Below, one piece after another: positions 9,371 to 18,886 of a stretch of 64,000 bases of DNA. Source of the stretch: Ralstonia sp. UNC404CL21Col (GTDB lineage: Bacteria > Pseudomonadota > Gammaproteobacteria > Burkholderiales > Burkholderiaceae); the NCBI RefSeq assembly GCF_000620465.1, contig NZ_JIBE01000003.1:620001-684000 (forward strand), in the 5' to 3' direction. The translations under genes and the position numbers were made by a program. Every line of letters begins with the position of its first letter. Within the stretch, counting starts at the first letter, position 1. Below the pieces are notes generated by a model. It saw nothing but the letters and a program-made list of their open reading frames with translations. It was not told where the DNA came from and made no database searches.

Positions 9371-9973
9371 ATGGACCAACACGGAGCCATTCCCATGGAT
9401 GCGCGCGACAGGGAATCTTCCGCGCGCGAGGCGTCGTCACATCGACGCCCACATGGCCGCGCCACCCCGCCCGACTTCGATGCCGCGCATTTCCGGCATG
9501 CCCTGTCCCAGTTTGCGACTGGCGTGACGGTGGTCACCACGCGCTCCGAAGGCCGGCCAGGAACGCCGGCGTTTGTCGGTGTGACGGCCAGCTCGTTCAA
9601 TTCGGTGTCGCTGGACCCGCCGCTGGTGCTGTGGAGTCTGGGCATGCAGGCGAATTCATTCCCGCTGTTCCACGCCGGCTCGCACTACGTCATCAATATT
9701 CTGGCCGCCGAGCAGCTGGACCTGTGCAAGCGCTTCGCCACGCTCAAGGGCGACCGCTTTGCCAACATCGACTACCGCCTCAGCCCGACCGGCCTGCCGA
9801 TCCTCGCGCAATCATTGGCCTGGTTCGAATGCCATAACCGCAGCCGATACGACGAGGGCGATCACGTCATCTTCGTGGGCGAAGTCGAGCGCTGCGGCGT
9901 CGTCGACGCGGAGGGTGCGCCGCTGGTGTTTCATCGCGGCGCGTTTTCGTCGCTCACCCGCCTCGGCGACTGA
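9371..9973 (+). CDS. flavin reductase-like FMN-binding split-barrel protein
   Basis: The 200-residue product has about 40 polar N-terminal residues followed by the flavin-reductase-like domain: HALSQFATGVTVVTT, VGVTASSFNSVSLDPPLVLW and HYVINILAAEQ. Such proteins reduce FMN or FAD with NAD(P)H, often to feed a two-component monooxygenase. No monooxygenase gene is adjacent, so the partner is unknown. The start is one of two ATGs (9371 or 9395). It is transcribed alone and converges on kynR, with short tandem repeats in the gap. Confidence 0.82.
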   Translation: MDQHGAIPMDARDRESSAREASSHRRPHGRATPPDFDAAHFRHALSQFATGVTVVTTRSEGRPGTPAFVGVTASSFNSVSLDPPLVLWSLGMQANSFPLFHAGSHYVINILAAEQLDLCKRFATLKGDRFANIDYRLSPTGLPILAQSLAWFECHNRSRYDEGDHVIFVGEVERCGVVDAEGAPLVFHRGAFSSLTRLGD

Positions 9974-10032
9974 GTCGCCGTCATGCGGCGGTAACGTCCT
10001 GCCATGGCCCGCTTCAGTCGACAAGACACGGG

Positions 10033-10060
10033 CCACTATCCACTATCCACTATCCACTAT
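10033..10060. repeat. four tandem copies of CCACTAT
   Basis: A 7-bp unit CCACTAT is repeated four times without change, followed by a partial CC. It lies between the convergent stop codons of the flavin reductase gene and kynR, so it disrupts no gene. It is probably a simple-sequence tract prone to slippage. Confidence 0.85.
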
Positions 10061-10112
10061 CCGCGCATGCTTGCAGCGGGACATTGCCCCACGCCAGCAG
10101 GCGGAGCGCTAG

Positions 10113-10637
10113 TTAGCCCTTCCCGCGCTTGTCCGTCGCGCCGCCTTCCAGCGGGCGCACGCCACGCGCGTCCATCAGCAGCGCGAGACCGCCCTCGCGG
10201 TCCTTGATGGTGCGCAAGACGATATTCGAGCGGATATCCATCACGCCGGGCGTCTTGTACAGCCGCTCGATGATGAATTCGGAGTAGTGCTGAAGGTTGG
10301 GCGCCTGCACGCGCAGGATGTAGTTGCAATCCCCGGTGATGATGTAAGCGGCCACGATCTCGGGCCAACTCTGCACGGCGGCCATGAACGTCTCGTGCCA
10401 GCCCGTCACGTCCTGGCGCATCGACACCTGCACGATCGCTTCCAGTTCCAGCCCGAGCGCGGCACGGCCCAGTTGCGCCCGATAACCGGTGATGGCGCCG
10501 CCCTCTTCCAGCATCCGCACACGCCGCAGGCAAGCCGACGGTGACAGCGCGACGCGTTCCGCCAAATCCTGGTTGCTGATGCGCCCATCATCCTGCAAGA
10601 CCTGCAGAATGCGCAGATCGGTGGTATCGAGTTGCAT
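10113..10637 (-). CDS. kynR: Lrp/AsnC-family regulator, KynR type
   Basis: The 174-residue product has an N-terminal winged helix-turn-helix ([20 protein letters not shown], then [17 protein letters not shown]) and a C-terminal RAM/AsnC ligand domain ([20 protein letters not shown]). In betaproteobacteria and Pseudomonas an Lrp-type KynR, divergent from the kynurenine genes, activates them in response to kynurenine. This gene is divergent from kynB-kynU-kynA with 148 bp between starts, which supports the name. The ATG at 10637 was chosen because [11 protein letters not shown] is the usual N-terminus; the frame to 10703 is an extension. Confidence 0.85.
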   Translation of the reverse strand: MQLDTTDLRILQVLQDDGRISNQDLAERVALSPSACLRRVRMLEEGGAITGYRAQLGRAALGLELEAIVQVSMRQDVTGWHETFMAAVQSWPEIVAAYIITGDCNYILRVQAPNLQHYSEFIIERLYKTPGVMDIRSNIVLRTIKDREGGLALLMDARGVRPLEGGATDKRGKG

Positions 10638-10670
10638 CCTTCGCGTTTCCTTGCGCCATCTTGTCGTTGC

Positions 10671-10718
10671 TTTGCATTTTATGCGAATCCACCGAGATGG
10701 CACGCACGATTATGCAAA
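10671..10718. promoter_or_regulatory. candidate KynR operator region in the kynR-kynB divergent promoter
   Basis: A near-palindrome TTTGCAT-TTT-ATGCGAA (one mismatch) lies at 10671-10687, and a further half-site ATGCAAA at 10712-10718. The spacing and symmetry suit a Lrp-family dimer or multimer. Assignment to KynR is inference from position between the two divergent units. Confidence 0.5.
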
Positions 10719-10785
10719 CCCATTGCGCGCGGATTTCCCTATCATTTCGGCACGGATTGCCCGATTTTTCTGCCCTGGAGCCGCC

Positions 10786-11415
10786 TTGGAACGCACTTTG
10801 TGGGACATCAGCCCCGCCCTTTCCCCTGCCACACCGACGTGGCCCGGCGACACGCCGTTTTCGCACGAAATTGCGTGGAAGCTCGAAGGTGACTGCCCGG
10901 TCAACGTCGGGCGCATCACGCTCTCGCCGCACACGGGTGCCCATGCCGATGCGCCGCTGCACTACCGCGCGGACGGCGCTGCCATTGGCCAGGTGCCGCT
11001 GGGCGCCTACCTGGGCCCGTGCCGCGTTATCCACTGCATGGGCGTGGTGCGCGTCGAGCCAGAACACGTGCGTGATGCGTTGACCGACGTACCGCCGCGC
11101 GTGTTGCTGCGCACGTACGCACAGATGCCGCAGACCGCGTGGGACGACGACTTTGCCGCCGTTGCGCCCGAGACCATCGCGTTGCTGGCCGCGCACGGCG
11201 TCAAGCTCATCGGCGTCGACACCGCCTCGCTCGACCCGCAGACCTCCAAGACCATGGACGCGCACCACGCCGTGGGCAAACACGGCCTCGCCATCCTCGA
11301 AGGGCTCGTGCTCGACGACGTGCCCGCCGGCGATTACGAACTGATCGCCCTGCCACTGAAGTTCGCCACGCTCGATGCGAGCCCAGTGCGCGCCGTGCTG
11401 CGCAGCCTCCCCTGA
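10786..11415 (+). CDS. kynB: kynurenine formamidase
   Basis: KynB hydrolyses N-formylkynurenine to kynurenine and formate. The 209-residue product has the metal-binding motif [12 protein letters not shown] near residues 48-59, and [21 protein letters not shown] at the N-terminus. No ATG lies at the family start; TTG at 10786 gives MERTLWDIS, and a GGAG sequence about 7 bp upstream supports it. It is the first gene of the kynB-kynU-kynA operon, with 46 bp to kynU. The frame upstream of 10786 crosses the divergent promoter and is not coding. Confidence 0.92.
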   Translation: MERTLWDISPALSPATPTWPGDTPFSHEIAWKLEGDCPVNVGRITLSPHTGAHADAPLHYRADGAAIGQVPLGAYLGPCRVIHCMGVVRVEPEHVRDALTDVPPRVLLRTYAQMPQTAWDDDFAAVAPETIALLAAHGVKLIGVDTASLDPQTSKTMDAHHAVGKHGLAILEGLVLDDVPAGDYELIALPLKFATLDASPVRAVLRSLP

Positions 11416-11461
11416 TCGACACAAACGACAGAACACCCACCCTTTTTCACCCGGCATTCAC

Positions 11462-12715
11462 ATGACCATCACTCGAAACGCCTGCGTCGAACGCGACGCG
11501 GCCGACCCGATCGCCGCGCTGCGCGACGCCTTTGCGCTGCCCGAGGGCGTGATTTATCTCGACGGCAACTCGCTGGGCGCCCGCCCGAAAGCCGCGCTCG
11601 CCCGCGCGCAGGAAGTCGTCGCCAACGAATGGGGCGATGGACTGATCCGCAGCTGGAACCAGGCCGGCTGGTTTGAGCTGCCGCGCCGCCTGGGCAACAA
11701 GCTTGCCCCGCTGATTGGTGCACGCGAAGACGAAGTCGTCGTCACCGACACCACATCGATCAATCTCTTCAAGGTGCTGGCCGCCGCGATTCGCGTGCAG
11801 CGCGAAGACGCACCCGCCCGCAAGATCATCGTGTCGGAAACGCATAACTTTCCGACCGATCTGTACATCGCTGAAGGGCTGGCCGACCTGCTGCGCGACG
11901 GCTACAAACTGCGCCTGATCGACTCGCCGGAAGAACTGGAAGGCGCGCTGGGCGACGACGTCGCCGTCACGATGCTGACGCACGTGAACTACAAGAGCGG
12001 GCACATGTACGACATGGCCGCCGTCTCGGCGCTGGCGCACAAGCACGGCGCGCTGGCCATCTGGGATCTGGCGCATTCGGCCGGCGCCGTGCCCGTCGAC
12101 CTGCACGCTGGCGGCGCGGATTACGCCATCGGCTGCACCTACAAATACCTGAATGGCGGCCCTGGCTCGCCGGCCTTCGTGTGGGTGGCGCCCGCGCTGC
12201 GCGAGCGCTTCTGGCAGCCGCTGTCGGGCTGGTGGGGCCACGCGCGGCCGTTCGCGATGGAGTCGCGCTACGACGCCGACGCCGGCATCGGCCGCTTCCT
12301 GTGCGGCACGCAGCCGATCACGTCGATGGCGATGGTCGAATGCGGGCTCGACATCTTCGCGCAGACGTCGATGGCTGCGCTGCGTGCCAAGTCGCTGGCG
12401 CTCACCGACCTCTTCATCACGCTGGTGGAAACGCGCTGCGCAGGCTTTCCGCTCACGCTCGTCACGCCGCGCGACCACGCCATCCGCGGCAGCCACGTCA
12501 GCTACGAACACCCCAACGGCTATGCGGTGGTGCAGGCGCTGATTGCGCGCGGCGTGATCGGCGACTACCGCGAGCCGCGCATCATGCGCTTCGGCTTCAC
12601 GCCGCTCTACACGAGCTTTGCCGATGTGTGGGATGCCGTGGAAATTCTGCGCGATGTGCTCGAAACCGGCGCATGGCAATCGGCCCAATTCAACGAACGT
12701 ACGCTGGTGACCTGA
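11462..12715 (+). CDS. kynU: kynureninase
   Basis: KynU is a pyridoxal-phosphate enzyme that cleaves kynurenine to anthranilate and alanine. The 417-residue product is full length. [14 protein letters not shown] lies near the N-terminus, [14 protein letters not shown] marks the cofactor-binding aspartate region, and [21 protein letters not shown] carries the PLP lysine. [20 protein letters not shown] and [12 protein letters not shown] close the fold. It is the middle gene of the kyn operon; its TGA is followed after 1 bp by kynA. Confidence 0.95.
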   Translation: MTITRNACVERDAADPIAALRDAFALPEGVIYLDGNSLGARPKAALARAQEVVANEWGDGLIRSWNQAGWFELPRRLGNKLAPLIGAREDEVVVTDTTSINLFKVLAAAIRVQREDAPARKIIVSETHNFPTDLYIAEGLADLLRDGYKLRLIDSPEELEGALGDDVAVTMLTHVNYKSGHMYDMAAVSALAHKHGALAIWDLAHSAGAVPVDLHAGGADYAIGCTYKYLNGGPGSPAFVWVAPALRERFWQPLSGWWGHARPFAMESRYDADAGIGRFLCGTQPITSMAMVECGLDIFAQTSMAALRAKSLALTDLFITLVETRCAGFPLTLVTPRDHAIRGSHVSYEHPNGYAVVQALIARGVIGDYREPRIMRFGFTPLYTSFADVWDAVEILRDVLETGAWQSAQFNERTLVT

Positions 12716-12716
12716 G

Positions 12717-13592
12717 ATGTCGAACCCGAACCAACCCGCAGCATCGGGCTGCCCCATGCATGCCGCCCAGGGCGAAGGCTGGCACGATGCCCAGCTCGAT
12801 TTTTCGAAATCGATGAGCTATGGCGACTACCTCGCGCTCGACCAGATCCTGAACGCGCAACACCCGCGCTCGCCGGATCACAACGAGATGCTCTTCATCG
12901 TCCAGCATCAGACCACCGAGCTGTGGATGAAGCTGATGTTGCACGAGCTGCGCGCCGCGCGGGATTGTGTGCGCAATGACAACCTGCCGCCTGCGTTCAA
13001 GATGCTGGCGCGTGTGTCGCGCATCATGGATCAGCTGGTGCAGGCGTGGAACGTGCTCGCCACGATGACGCCGCCGGAATACTCCGCCATGCGTCCGCAC
13101 TTGGGGCAATCGTCGGGCTTTCAGTCGTATCAGTACCGCGAGATCGAATTCATCCTCGGTAACAAGAACGCGGCGATGCTCAAGCCGCACGCACATCGCA
13201 CCGAGCATTACGAACAGGTCAAGGCTGCGCTGGAAACGCCGTCGCTGTATGACGAGGCGGTGCGCTACATGGCGCGTCACGGCTTTGCATTCGACGCCGA
13301 TTGCATCGAGCGCGACTGGTCGCGGCCTGTGACTTACAACGCCTCGGTGGAAGCGGCGTGGCTCGAGGTCTATCGGGACCCGACGCACCACTGGGAACTG
13401 TACGAACTGGCTGAGAAGTTCGTCGATCTGGAAGACGCGTTCCGGCAATGGCGCTTCCGGCATGTGACCACGGTGGAGCGCGTGATTGGCTTCAAGCGTG
13501 GCACTGGTGGGACCGAAGGTGTCGGCTACCTGCGGAAGATGCTGGATGTAGTGTTGTTTCCGGAGCTTTGGAAGTTGCGGACTGACTTGTGA
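12717..13592 (+). CDS. kynA: tryptophan 2,3-dioxygenase
   Basis: KynA is the haem dioxygenase that opens the indole ring of tryptophan to give N-formylkynurenine. The 291-residue product shows [33 protein letters not shown] (containing the distal histidine), [17 protein letters not shown] and the C-terminal [15 protein letters not shown]. It closes the kyn operon, although it catalyses the first step. The start is 1 bp after the kynU stop, so translation is probably coupled. The pathway as present stops at anthranilate; no anthranilate dioxygenase is in the window. Confidence 0.96.
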   Translation: MSNPNQPAASGCPMHAAQGEGWHDAQLDFSKSMSYGDYLALDQILNAQHPRSPDHNEMLFIVQHQTTELWMKLMLHELRAARDCVRNDNLPPAFKMLARVSRIMDQLVQAWNVLATMTPPEYSAMRPHLGQSSGFQSYQYREIEFILGNKNAAMLKPHAHRTEHYEQVKAALETPSLYDEAVRYMARHGFAFDADCIERDWSRPVTYNASVEAAWLEVYRDPTHHWELYELAEKFVDLEDAFRQWRFRHVTTVERVIGFKRGTGGTEGVGYLRKMLDVVLFPELWKLRTDL

Positions 13593-13641
13593 CTTTTGCT
13601 ATTGGTCGATCTCTGTTTTCATCCCCTGCCGCGGCTGACTC

Positions 13642-13796
13642 ACTTTCTTTGTCTTGCCAAAGAAAGTAAGCAAAGAAAGGCGCGCCCGAGATGGCGAAGG
13701 ATTCCTTGAATTTATGTCGCAGAGAGGGAGAGGAGGCAAACTCGCTTCGCTCAAACAGCCTCCTCTCTTTTTCCTCTCTGCAACAGAAATTCAAGG
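13642..13796. repeat. palindromic repeat element downstream of kynA
   Basis: The first part is ACTTTCTTTG (13642-13651) facing CAAAGAAAGT (13658-13667), followed by another GCAAAGAAAGG. A longer dyad follows: 13694-13727 (CCTTGAATTT, then GCAGAGAGG and AGAGGAGGC) against 13758-13796 (GCCTCCTCT, CCTCTCTGC, AATTCAAGG). The loop is CTCGCTTCGCTC-like. The sequence downstream of the kynA stop to 13878 holds no convincing gene. The ACTTTCTTTG...CAAAGAAAGT core resembles dispersed repeats I recall from beta- and gammaproteobacterial genomes. It could act as an RNA hairpin at the kyn transcript end. Confidence 0.7.
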
Positions 13797-13878
13797 CGCC
13801 ATCTAGGGCATCAACGGCCAAACCCGTCTGGACGCCAGCGCTGGTGGCAAAACAGTTTCTGGGGGATCTCTGAGCGGC

Positions 13879-14706
13879 CTACGCGGCGGGCTCGACCACT
13901 TGGCCTAGCCGTGCTGCGAACTCCCGCAGCGCGGGGGCCAGTTCGTCGCGGATGCGCTCTGCATCGGCGGACGTGTATGGCGCGCTGCAACTCACGACAT
14001 ACGGCTCGCGCTGGCTTGGCGCGAAGAACGCGACTGCGCATGCGTGGATGGCGGGATGCCAGTCGCGCAGCGATACGGCGTAGCCATTGCGTACGCCGGC
14101 TTTGACTGCGTCGTCTGCGGCAGCGCCTTCCGCTGCCCACTGTGCGGGCTGCTGCGTGCGCAATGCTTCGTACAAGCGCTCACGCCGCGCTACGGGCAAC
14201 GAAGCCAGATACGCCCGTCCCATCGAACTCGACAGCAGCGACAGCCGCGAGCCCACGCCCAAGCCAGATGAACCGCTCATCGACGGGCTGTCGTGACGGA
14301 TCGTCTCCAGATAAACCATGTCCAGCCGATCGCGCTTGCCGAGTGAGATCGACACGCCAAAGCGCTGTGCAAACGCGCTCATGTGTGGCCGCGCGAGCTG
14401 GATCACATCGCTCGACGCCAGATAGGCAAATCCGAGTGCAAGCACACCGGCGTCGAGCCCGTATTTGCCGAGCGCGTCGTCATAACGCAGGTAACCGAGC
14501 GACACCAGCGTGCCAGCCAGCCGGCTCACCGTAGCTTTGGGAAAGCCCGTGCGCCGGACGAATTCCTGATTGCCGAGCAACGTGTCGCCAGGGCGGAATG
14601 CGCGCAGCAGTTCCAGCCCGCGGGCGAGTGCCGTGACGAAATTCGGATCGCTCGACTCGGCGGGCGCGGTATCGAATTCGGGATCGGGGAGACGGGTCGT
14701 GCTCAT
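13879..14706 (-). CDS. IclR-family transcriptional regulator of gcdH
   Basis: The 275-residue protein has an N-terminal helix-turn-helix (FVTALARGLELLRAF, RTGFPKATVSRLAGTLVSLGYL) and the IclR effector domain (RPHMSAFAQRFGVSISLGKRD, SRLSLLSSSMGRAYLASLP). It is divergent from glutaryl-CoA dehydrogenase, with an IclR-type palindrome between them, so it most likely controls gcdH and itself. Whether it represses or activates, and its ligand, cannot be read from the sequence. ATG at 14706 gives a normal family length. Confidence 0.88.
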   Translation of the reverse strand: MSTTRLPDPEFDTAPAESSDPNFVTALARGLELLRAFRPGDTLLGNQEFVRRTGFPKATVSRLAGTLVSLGYLRYDDALGKYGLDAGVLALGFAYLASSDVIQLARPHMSAFAQRFGVSISLGKRDRLDMVYLETIRHDSPSMSGSSGLGVGSRLSLLSSSMGRAYLASLPVARRERLYEALRTQQPAQWAAEGAAADDAVKAGVRNGYAVSLRDWHPAIHACAVAFFAPSQREPYVVSCSAPYTSADAERIRDELAPALREFAARLGQVVEPAA

Positions 14707-14767
14707 GGCAAAAAAGCCCTGGAAATCGTCGGTGGTTGCGCTATGATAGCCCTAAATTTCGAAACTG

Positions 14768-14786
14768 TGTTCCGTATATCGGAACA
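14768..14786. promoter_or_regulatory. IclR-type operator upstream of gcdH
   Basis: TGTTCCGTATATCGGAACA is a perfect palindrome of two 7-bp arms around TATAT. TTCCG-N5-CGGAA matches the usual shape of IclR-family sites. It lies 24 bp before the gcdH GTG start and 62 bp before the regulator start, so it may overlap the gcdH promoter or transcription start. Confidence 0.75.
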
Positions 14787-14809
14787 ACAAAGACTCGGAG
14801 ACTACCGCT

Positions 14810-16003
14810 GTGACTGCTCGCAACGCCTTCAATTGGGCTGACCCCCTGCTGCTCGACCAACAACTGACCGACGACGAGCGCATGGTGCGCGACGCCGCCG
14901 CGTCGTACTGCCAGGACAAGCTGATGCCCCGCGTGCTGGAGTCGTTCCGGCATGAGAAGACCGATGCGTCGATCTTTCGCGAGATGGGCGAGCTGGGCCT
15001 GCTCGGCCCGACGATTCCAGAGCAGTACGGCGGCCCGGGCCTGAACTACGTCAGCTATGGCCTGATCGCGCGGGAAGTCGAACGGGTGGATTCGGGCTAT
15101 CGCTCGATGATGAGCGTGCAGTCGTCGCTGGTGATGGTGCCGATCTACGAATTCGGCAGCGAGGCGCAAAAGCAGAAGTACCTGCCGAAGCTGGCCACGG
15201 GCGAATGGATCGGCTGCTTTGGCCTGACCGAACCGAACCACGGTTCCGACCCGGCCTCGATGATCACGCGCGCCAAGAAAGTCGACGGCGGCTACTCGCT
15301 GTCGGGCGCCAAGATGTGGATCACCAATTCGCCCATCGCCGACGTGTTTGTCGTCTGGGGCAAGCTGCCCAACGACAACGGCGAGGATGAAATCCGCGGC
15401 TTCATCCTGGAGAAAGGGTGGAAGGGACTGACGGCGCCCGCTATCCACGGCAAGGTCGGCCTGCGTACGTCGATCACCGGTGAAATCGTGCTGGACGAAG
15501 TGTTCGTGCCCGAAGAAAACCTGATGCCGGGCGTGCGCGGCCTAAAGGGTCCGTTCACGTGCCTGAACTCGGCGCGCTACGGCATCGCGTGGGGCGCGCT
15601 GGGCGCAGCCGAAGCCTGCTGGCACATCGCACGCCAGTACGTGCTGGATCGCAAGCAGTTCGGCCGCCCGCTCGCCGCCAACCAGCTGGTGCAGAAAAAG
15701 CTGGCCGACATGCAGACCGAAATCACGCTCGGCCTGCAAGGCTGCCTGCGCCTGGGCCGCATGAAAGACGAAGGCACGGCCGCAGTGGAAATCACGTCGA
15801 TCATGAAGCGCAACTCGTGCGGCAAGTCCCTCGACATCGCCCGCTTGGCGCGCGACATGCTGGGCGGCAACGGCATCTCGGATGAGTTTGGCGTGATCCG
15901 CCACGTGGTGAACCTCGAAGTGGTGAACACGTACGAAGGCACGCACGACATCCACGCGCTGATCCTCGGCCGCGCACAAACCGGCATTCAGGCTTTCTTC
16001 TGA
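14810..16003 (+). CDS. gcdH: glutaryl-CoA dehydrogenase
   Basis: GcdH oxidises and decarboxylates glutaryl-CoA to crotonyl-CoA in lysine, tryptophan and benzoate-type catabolism. The 397-residue product has [20 protein letters not shown] at its N-terminus, [19 protein letters not shown], the acyl-CoA dehydrogenase core, and [20 protein letters not shown] at the C-terminus with the catalytic glutamate in TYEGTHD. It starts with GTG. The divergent IclR gene and operator are just upstream. It appears monocistronic, since a 409-bp gap follows. Confidence 0.95.
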   Translation: MTARNAFNWADPLLLDQQLTDDERMVRDAAASYCQDKLMPRVLESFRHEKTDASIFREMGELGLLGPTIPEQYGGPGLNYVSYGLIAREVERVDSGYRSMMSVQSSLVMVPIYEFGSEAQKQKYLPKLATGEWIGCFGLTEPNHGSDPASMITRAKKVDGGYSLSGAKMWITNSPIADVFVVWGKLPNDNGEDEIRGFILEKGWKGLTAPAIHGKVGLRTSITGEIVLDEVFVPEENLMPGVRGLKGPFTCLNSARYGIAWGALGAAEACWHIARQYVLDRKQFGRPLAANQLVQKKLADMQTEITLGLQGCLRLGRMKDEGTAAVEITSIMKRNSCGKSLDIARLARDMLGGNGISDEFGVIRHVVNLEVVNTYEGTHDIHALILGRAQTGIQAFF

Positions 16004-16412
16004 TTGCGCTTTGCTTTTCCGGCGAGTTGGGGCACACTCGTGCACCACTCGCCACACCGGTGGCCGCATCTCTCGCCCGTCCTGGGCACCGTTGTTCTCC
16101 TCCCCTCGCGATATACCAATTTGCAAATGACCGGGATACGCCGCGCCGGATGAATCGGCAGTAGCGCGCGTCTATGCTTCGGTCCAAGTGTCGGCGGATC
16201 GTTGGGCCGCACGCCCTCACACCGATAAAACGAGCGCGCAATCCACACGCAGAGTGCAGCGCCACGCGACAAAACCAATCGCGAGACAACGGTCTGGAGA
16301 ATGCCGGCGCGCGTACGCAGGCACCCGTACCGATATCAAAACCAGAACAGGGCACCTTACGCGGACGACCCAGATCGGCCGGCGCGGAGTCCTGCCAGGA
16401 GACAAACCCACC
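16004..16412. other. intergenic region between gcdH and the purine permease gene
   Basis: This gap of about 400 bp holds no gene I can support. A hairpin-forming repeat, GGCGAGT at 16021-16027 against ACTCGCC at 16047-16053, lies just after gcdH but lacks a T-run. The permease frame stays open back to 16188, but that translation is basic and does not look like protein. An AGGAG Shine-Dalgarno near 16397 precedes the chosen permease start. No purine riboswitch pattern was recognised. Confidence 0.5.
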
Positions 16413-17795
16413 ATGGCTGAACAGTCCATTCCGTCGTCGACGGAACTTGGCGCCGCCGGCATCGCCGATGCGCGTGCCATCGATCGCTATTTCCAGATTT
16501 CTGCACGCGGCAGCACGCACAAACGCGAGGTCGTGGCCGGCATCACCACCTTCATGGCGATGGTCTACGCGGTGTTCGTCGTGCCCGGCATGCTGGGCAA
16601 GGCCGGCTTTGACACCAGCGCCGTGTTCGTCGCGGTGTGTCTGACCACCGCCTTCGGCTCGCTGCTGATGGGCTTGTGGGCCAAGCTGCCGATCGCCATT
16701 GGCTGCGCAATCTCGCTGACGGCATTCATGGCTTTCGGCCTGGTGCTGGGGCAAAAGCTGACGCCGGAAATCGCGCTCGGCGCCGTGTTCCTGATGGGCG
16801 TGGTCTTCACCGCCATCTCGGCCACGGGCGTGCGCTCATGGATCCTGCGCAATCTGCCTTCGGGCGTGGCGCACGGAACGGGCATCGGCATCGGGCTGTT
16901 CCTGCTGCTGATCGCGTCCAACGATGTGGGGCTGGTCGTCAAGAACGCCGGTGCGGGCCTGCCCGTTGCACTGGGCCACGTTACCGCCTTCCCGGTGATG
17001 ATGTCGGTGCTGGGCCTGGCCGCCATCTTCGGCATGGAGCGCCGTCGCGTGCCGGGCGGCATCCTCATCGTGATCGTCGCCATCTCGGTCCTGGGACTGA
17101 TCTTTGACCCGGCCGTGAAGTTCACCGGCGTGTTCGCGCTGCCCTCGCTGGCCAGTGCTGGTCACGCCTCGCTGATTGGCGCGATGGATATTCGCGGCGC
17201 ACTCACGGCCGCCGTGCTGCCCAGCGTGCTGGCGCTGGTGATGACCGCTGTGTTTGATGCCACCGGCACGATCCGCGCGGTCGCCGGCCAGGCCGGACTG
17301 CTCAACGACAAGGGCCACATCATCAACGGTGGCCGCGCTCTGACGGCCGATTCGATCAGCTCGATCTTCTCGGCGTTCTTCGGCGGTGCCCCGGCGGCCG
17401 CCTACATCGAGTCGACGGTTGGCGTGGCAGCCGGCGGCAAGACGGGCCTGACGGCTGTCGTGGTCGGCGTGATGTTCCTGGCCGTGATGTTCTTCTCACC
17501 GCTCGCGGGTCTGGTGCCGTCCTACGCAACGGCCCCGGCGCTGATGTATGTCGGCCTGCTGATGCTCTCCAGCGTGAGCAAGCTGCACATGGACGACATG
17601 GTCGACGCACTGTCGGGCCTCGTCTGCGCCGTCTTCATCGTGCTGACCTGCAACATCGTCACCGGCATCATGCTGGGCTTCAGCACACTGGTGATCGGCC
17701 GCGTGGTGGCCGGCGAATGGCGCAAGCTGAACATCGGCACCGTGGCGATCGCGGCTGCGCTGGTGGCGTTCTACGTAGGCGGCTGGGCGATCTGA
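16413..17795 (+). CDS. AzgA-family purine (guanine/hypoxanthine/adenine) permease
   Basis: This 460-residue integral membrane protein has the AzgA-type N-terminus [20 protein letters not shown] followed by [14 protein letters not shown]. It has about 12 hydrophobic segments, [17 protein letters not shown] and [21 protein letters not shown]. These are hallmarks of proton-driven guanine/hypoxanthine or adenine importers of the NCS2-related AzgA family. The exact base is uncertain. An AGGAGACAAACCCACC leader precedes the ATG. A strong terminator follows at 17825-17863, so it is a single-gene unit. Confidence 0.9.
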   Translation: MAEQSIPSSTELGAAGIADARAIDRYFQISARGSTHKREVVAGITTFMAMVYAVFVVPGMLGKAGFDTSAVFVAVCLTTAFGSLLMGLWAKLPIAIGCAISLTAFMAFGLVLGQKLTPEIALGAVFLMGVVFTAISATGVRSWILRNLPSGVAHGTGIGIGLFLLLIASNDVGLVVKNAGAGLPVALGHVTAFPVMMSVLGLAAIFGMERRRVPGGILIVIVAISVLGLIFDPAVKFTGVFALPSLASAGHASLIGAMDIRGALTAAVLPSVLALVMTAVFDATGTIRAVAGQAGLLNDKGHIINGGRALTADSISSIFSAFFGGAPAAAYIESTVGVAAGGKTGLTAVVVGVMFLAVMFFSPLAGLVPSYATAPALMYVGLLMLSSVSKLHMDDMVDALSGLVCAVFIVLTCNIVTGIMLGFSTLVIGRVVAGEWRKLNIGTVAIAAALVAFYVGGWAI

Positions 17796-17824
17796 TCGCA
17801 CACGGAACCGTCTTCACAAAAGAC

Positions 17825-17863
17825 AAACCGGCCAGACCCGAAAGGGCTGGCCGGTTTTGTTTT
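17825..17863 (+). terminator. Rho-independent terminator of the purine permease gene
   Basis: AAACCGGCCAG pairs with CTGGCCGGTTT, with an inner CCC-GAAA-GGG stem, and is followed by TTTTGTTTT. It is a strong intrinsic terminator 30 bp after the stop. Confidence 0.9.
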
Positions 17864-17917
17864 GCCTGAGAACCGGTTCAGGGCCCGCGCAGCAGGATCC
17901 TGAGCCGGTTCCAACGC

Positions 17918-17944
17918 AAAAAACGCCCGGCACAAGGCCGGGCG
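17918..17944 (-). terminator. Rho-independent terminator of the peroxiredoxin gene
   Basis: On the minus strand CGCCCGGC pairs with GCCGGGCG around a 5-nt loop and is followed by TTTTTT. It lies 24 bp after the peroxiredoxin stop. Confidence 0.85.
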
Positions 17945-17968
17945 GCAATCACACTACCAAGGAGACGG

Positions 17969-18607
17969 TTACTTATTGGGCTGCGGCGTCAGGCGCAGAT
18001 ACGGACGCAACGCCTTGTAGCCCTTCGGAAATTTCTGCTTGATGACTTCCTCATCCTTCAGAGACGGCACGATGACCACGTCATCGCCGTCCTGCCAGTT
18101 ACCCGGCGTGGCCACGCTGTGGTACTCGGTCAACTGCAGCGAGTCGATCACGCGCAGCACTTCATTGAAATTACGGCCCGTCGATGCCGGATACGTAATC
18201 GTCAGGCGAATCTTCTTGTTCGGATCGATCACGAACAACGAACGCACGGTGAACGTCTCGCTCGCATTCGGATGAATCATGTCGTACAGCTGCGAGACCT
18301 TGCGATCGGGGTCGGCAATGATCGGGAAGTTGACGCTGGTGTTCTGGGTCTCGTTGATATCGTTGATCCAGCCCTTGTGGGACTCGACCGAATCGACCGA
18401 CAGCGCAATCGCCTTGACATTGCGCTTGGCAAATTCGTCCTTCAGCTTGGCGGTCAGGCCCAGTTCGGTGGTGCAAACGGGCGTGTAGTCGGCCGGGTGC
18501 GAGAAAAGCACGCCCCAGCTGTTGCCCAGCCACTCATGAAACTTGATGCGGCCTTCGCTTGAATCCTGCTCGAAATCAGGGGCGATATCGCCCAAACGTA
18601 AAGACAT
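17969..18607 (-). CDS. 1-Cys peroxiredoxin (Prx6 type)
   Basis: The 212-residue product starts MSLRLGDIAPDFEQDS and has the peroxidatic cysteine at about residue 45 in HPADYTPVCTTELG, the PVCTTE form of the Prx6 subfamily. The C-terminal YLRLTPQP and the region RLTITYPASTGRNFNEVLRVIDSLQL are also typical. These enzymes reduce hydrogen and organic peroxides. I used ATG 18607; the frame to 18658 is an extension. It is monocistronic with its own terminator. Confidence 0.93.
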   Translation of the reverse strand: MSLRLGDIAPDFEQDSSEGRIKFHEWLGNSWGVLFSHPADYTPVCTTELGLTAKLKDEFAKRNVKAIALSVDSVESHKGWINDINETQNTSVNFPIIADPDRKVSQLYDMIHPNASETFTVRSLFVIDPNKKIRLTITYPASTGRNFNEVLRVIDSLQLTEYHSVATPGNWQDGDDVVIVPSLKDEEVIKQKFPKGYKALRPYLRLTPQPNK

Positions 18608-18886
18608 CGTGTCCTCCATACACAGATTGGGAACCACTATAGCCAGATTGCCATCCAACCAAAACGACTATAAATTCACAACAACATCACTTTTCGTCAT
18701 TAGGCGCGGCATTTGCTGACAACAGGGTGGAAGGCATGCGCACATTGCCGGACAATGACCGAGGTCTTGATCCATCGCAGCATGCGCGACGCGAGCGCTT
18801 GAAGTTTCGCGGCGCCCACACATATGCTAGCGAATAAGCACGCCGACATATTGACGATTGAACTACCCGATACCGAGGACCCGACC

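Noticed and set aside
10033-10060. possible CRISPR-like repeats
   Set aside because: The units are 7 bp and directly adjacent without spacers, so this is a simple tandem repeat.
16188-16412. N-terminal extension of the purine permease
   Set aside because: The 75 in-frame codons are Arg/Thr-rich with no family similarity, and an AGGAG site lies directly before ATG 16413.
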